From positions 1 through 5,885 of the forward strand of contig PWSB01000097.1 of the NCBI GenBank assembly GCA_003563375.1: a DNA stretch of 5,885 bases. The letters run 5' to 3'. The notes under the pieces were generated by a model. That model was not told the origin of the DNA. It ran no database searches and saw only the letters and a list, made by a program, of their open reading frames with translations. Source of the stretch: Actinomycetota bacterium (lineage in GTDB: Bacteria; Actinomycetota; Humimicrobiia; Humimicrobiales; Humimicrobiaceae). The position numbers and the translations under genes are program-made. Shown here one piece after another: positions 5,752-5,885 of the stretch; position 1 is the first letter of the stretch; the number at the start of each line of letters is the position of its first letter.

Positions 5752-5793
5752 ATTTATTAAAACATTGTTTATTACCATGGGATTAGTCTTGCA

Positions 5794-5802
5794 ATTATAG
5801 CA
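5794..5802 (-). promoter_or_regulatory. Extended -10 promoter (P1) for the bS22-methyltransferase operon
   Basis: TGCTATAAT on the minus strand is a perfect extended -10. The -35 at 17-bp spacing is TTACTT (5817-5822), weak, as tolerated by extended -10 promoters. Transcription would start near 5787, giving a leader of about 75 bases before ATG 5712. The same extended -10 style is seen at the sufC promoter. Confidence 0.55.
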
Positions 5803-5845
5803 GAATTATTAAAAGTAAGTAAGATTTAAAAATAAAGATAAGGGC

Positions 5846-5858
5846 AAGCTGTCAGCTT
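5846..5858. repeat. 13-bp odd palindrome upstream of the bS22 promoter
   Basis: AAGCTG-T-CAGCTT reads as a perfect 6-bp inverted repeat around one central base. It lies about 25 bases upstream of the weak -35 of P1, where an activator or repressor could bind. It could equally be a chance repeat; no partner copy is seen in the window. Confidence 0.3.
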
Positions 5859-5885
5859 TAAACCATATGCAGTATTATGTAAAAA

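Noticed and set aside
5867..5885. ATG start of a + strand gene running off the right edge (M-Q-Y-Y-V-K)
   Set aside because: No ribosome site in front and only six codons visible.
5827..5885. Possible C-terminal end of an upstream minus-strand gene (open frame to a TAA near 5827)
   Set aside because: Only about 19 residues with no recognisable motif; AT-rich intergenic DNA gives such frames by chance.

Overview
The window comes from an anaerobic bacterium with moderate-to-low GC. It shows heavy use of ATA (Ile) and AGG/AGA (Arg) codons, tight operons with 1-4 base overlaps, and iron-sulfur-rich proteins. It carries a SufBC-type (SMS-like) Fe-S assembly pair instead of a full SUF operon. Codon habit fits Clostridia or deep-branching uncultured anaerobes. 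A 31-residue bS22/AURKAIP1-COX24-like ribosomal peptide near the right edge resembles, from memory, the actinobacterial version, so a low-GC actinobacterial lineage is also possible. The sequence alone does not settle the phylum.

Left block (1-2894, + strand) is one transcription unit entered from outside the window. It holds the C-terminal end of an FGGY-family sugar or polyol kinase, a 479-aa FAD-linked oxidase/dehydrogenase of the GlcD/alkyldihydroxyacetone-phosphate-synthase type, and a 364-aa GlcF-like ferredoxin-type protein. The three are joined by a 4-base overlap and a 1-base gap. The likely theme is catabolism of a sugar, polyol or hydroxy-acid: the FAD protein oxidises the substrate, the Fe-S protein takes the electrons, and the kinase phosphorylates a pathway intermediate. 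The Fe-S protein is odd. Its two N-terminal 4Fe-4S motifs are intact, but its C-terminal CCG domains have lost most of their cysteines and carry a different C-x2-C-x2-C-x10-C cluster.

Middle block (2895-4715, + strand) starts with a 166-bp intergenic region. It contains an 11-bp perfect inverted repeat, then a clear extended -10 promoter (TGTTATAAT) with a perfect 14-bp palindrome just upstream. The promoter drives sufC and a single sufB/D-type gene, which overlap by 4 bases. These form a minimal two-gene Fe-S scaffold system; no cysteine desulfurase, SufU, SufA or second SufB/D paralogue lies in the window.

Right block (4712-5885, - strand) converges on sufB, with the two stop codons overlapping. 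Read on the minus strand it has two candidate promoters, then the 31-codon bS22-like gene with a good Shine-Dalgarno, then a 301-aa stand-alone homocysteine S-methyltransferase domain protein whose start overlaps the small gene's stop (TAATG). I see no tRNA, rRNA, CRISPR array, insertion sequence or attachment site. The most noteworthy items are the bS22-like microprotein coupled to the methyltransferase, the minimal SufCB pair behind a palindromic promoter, and the remodelled cysteine pattern of the GlcF-like protein.
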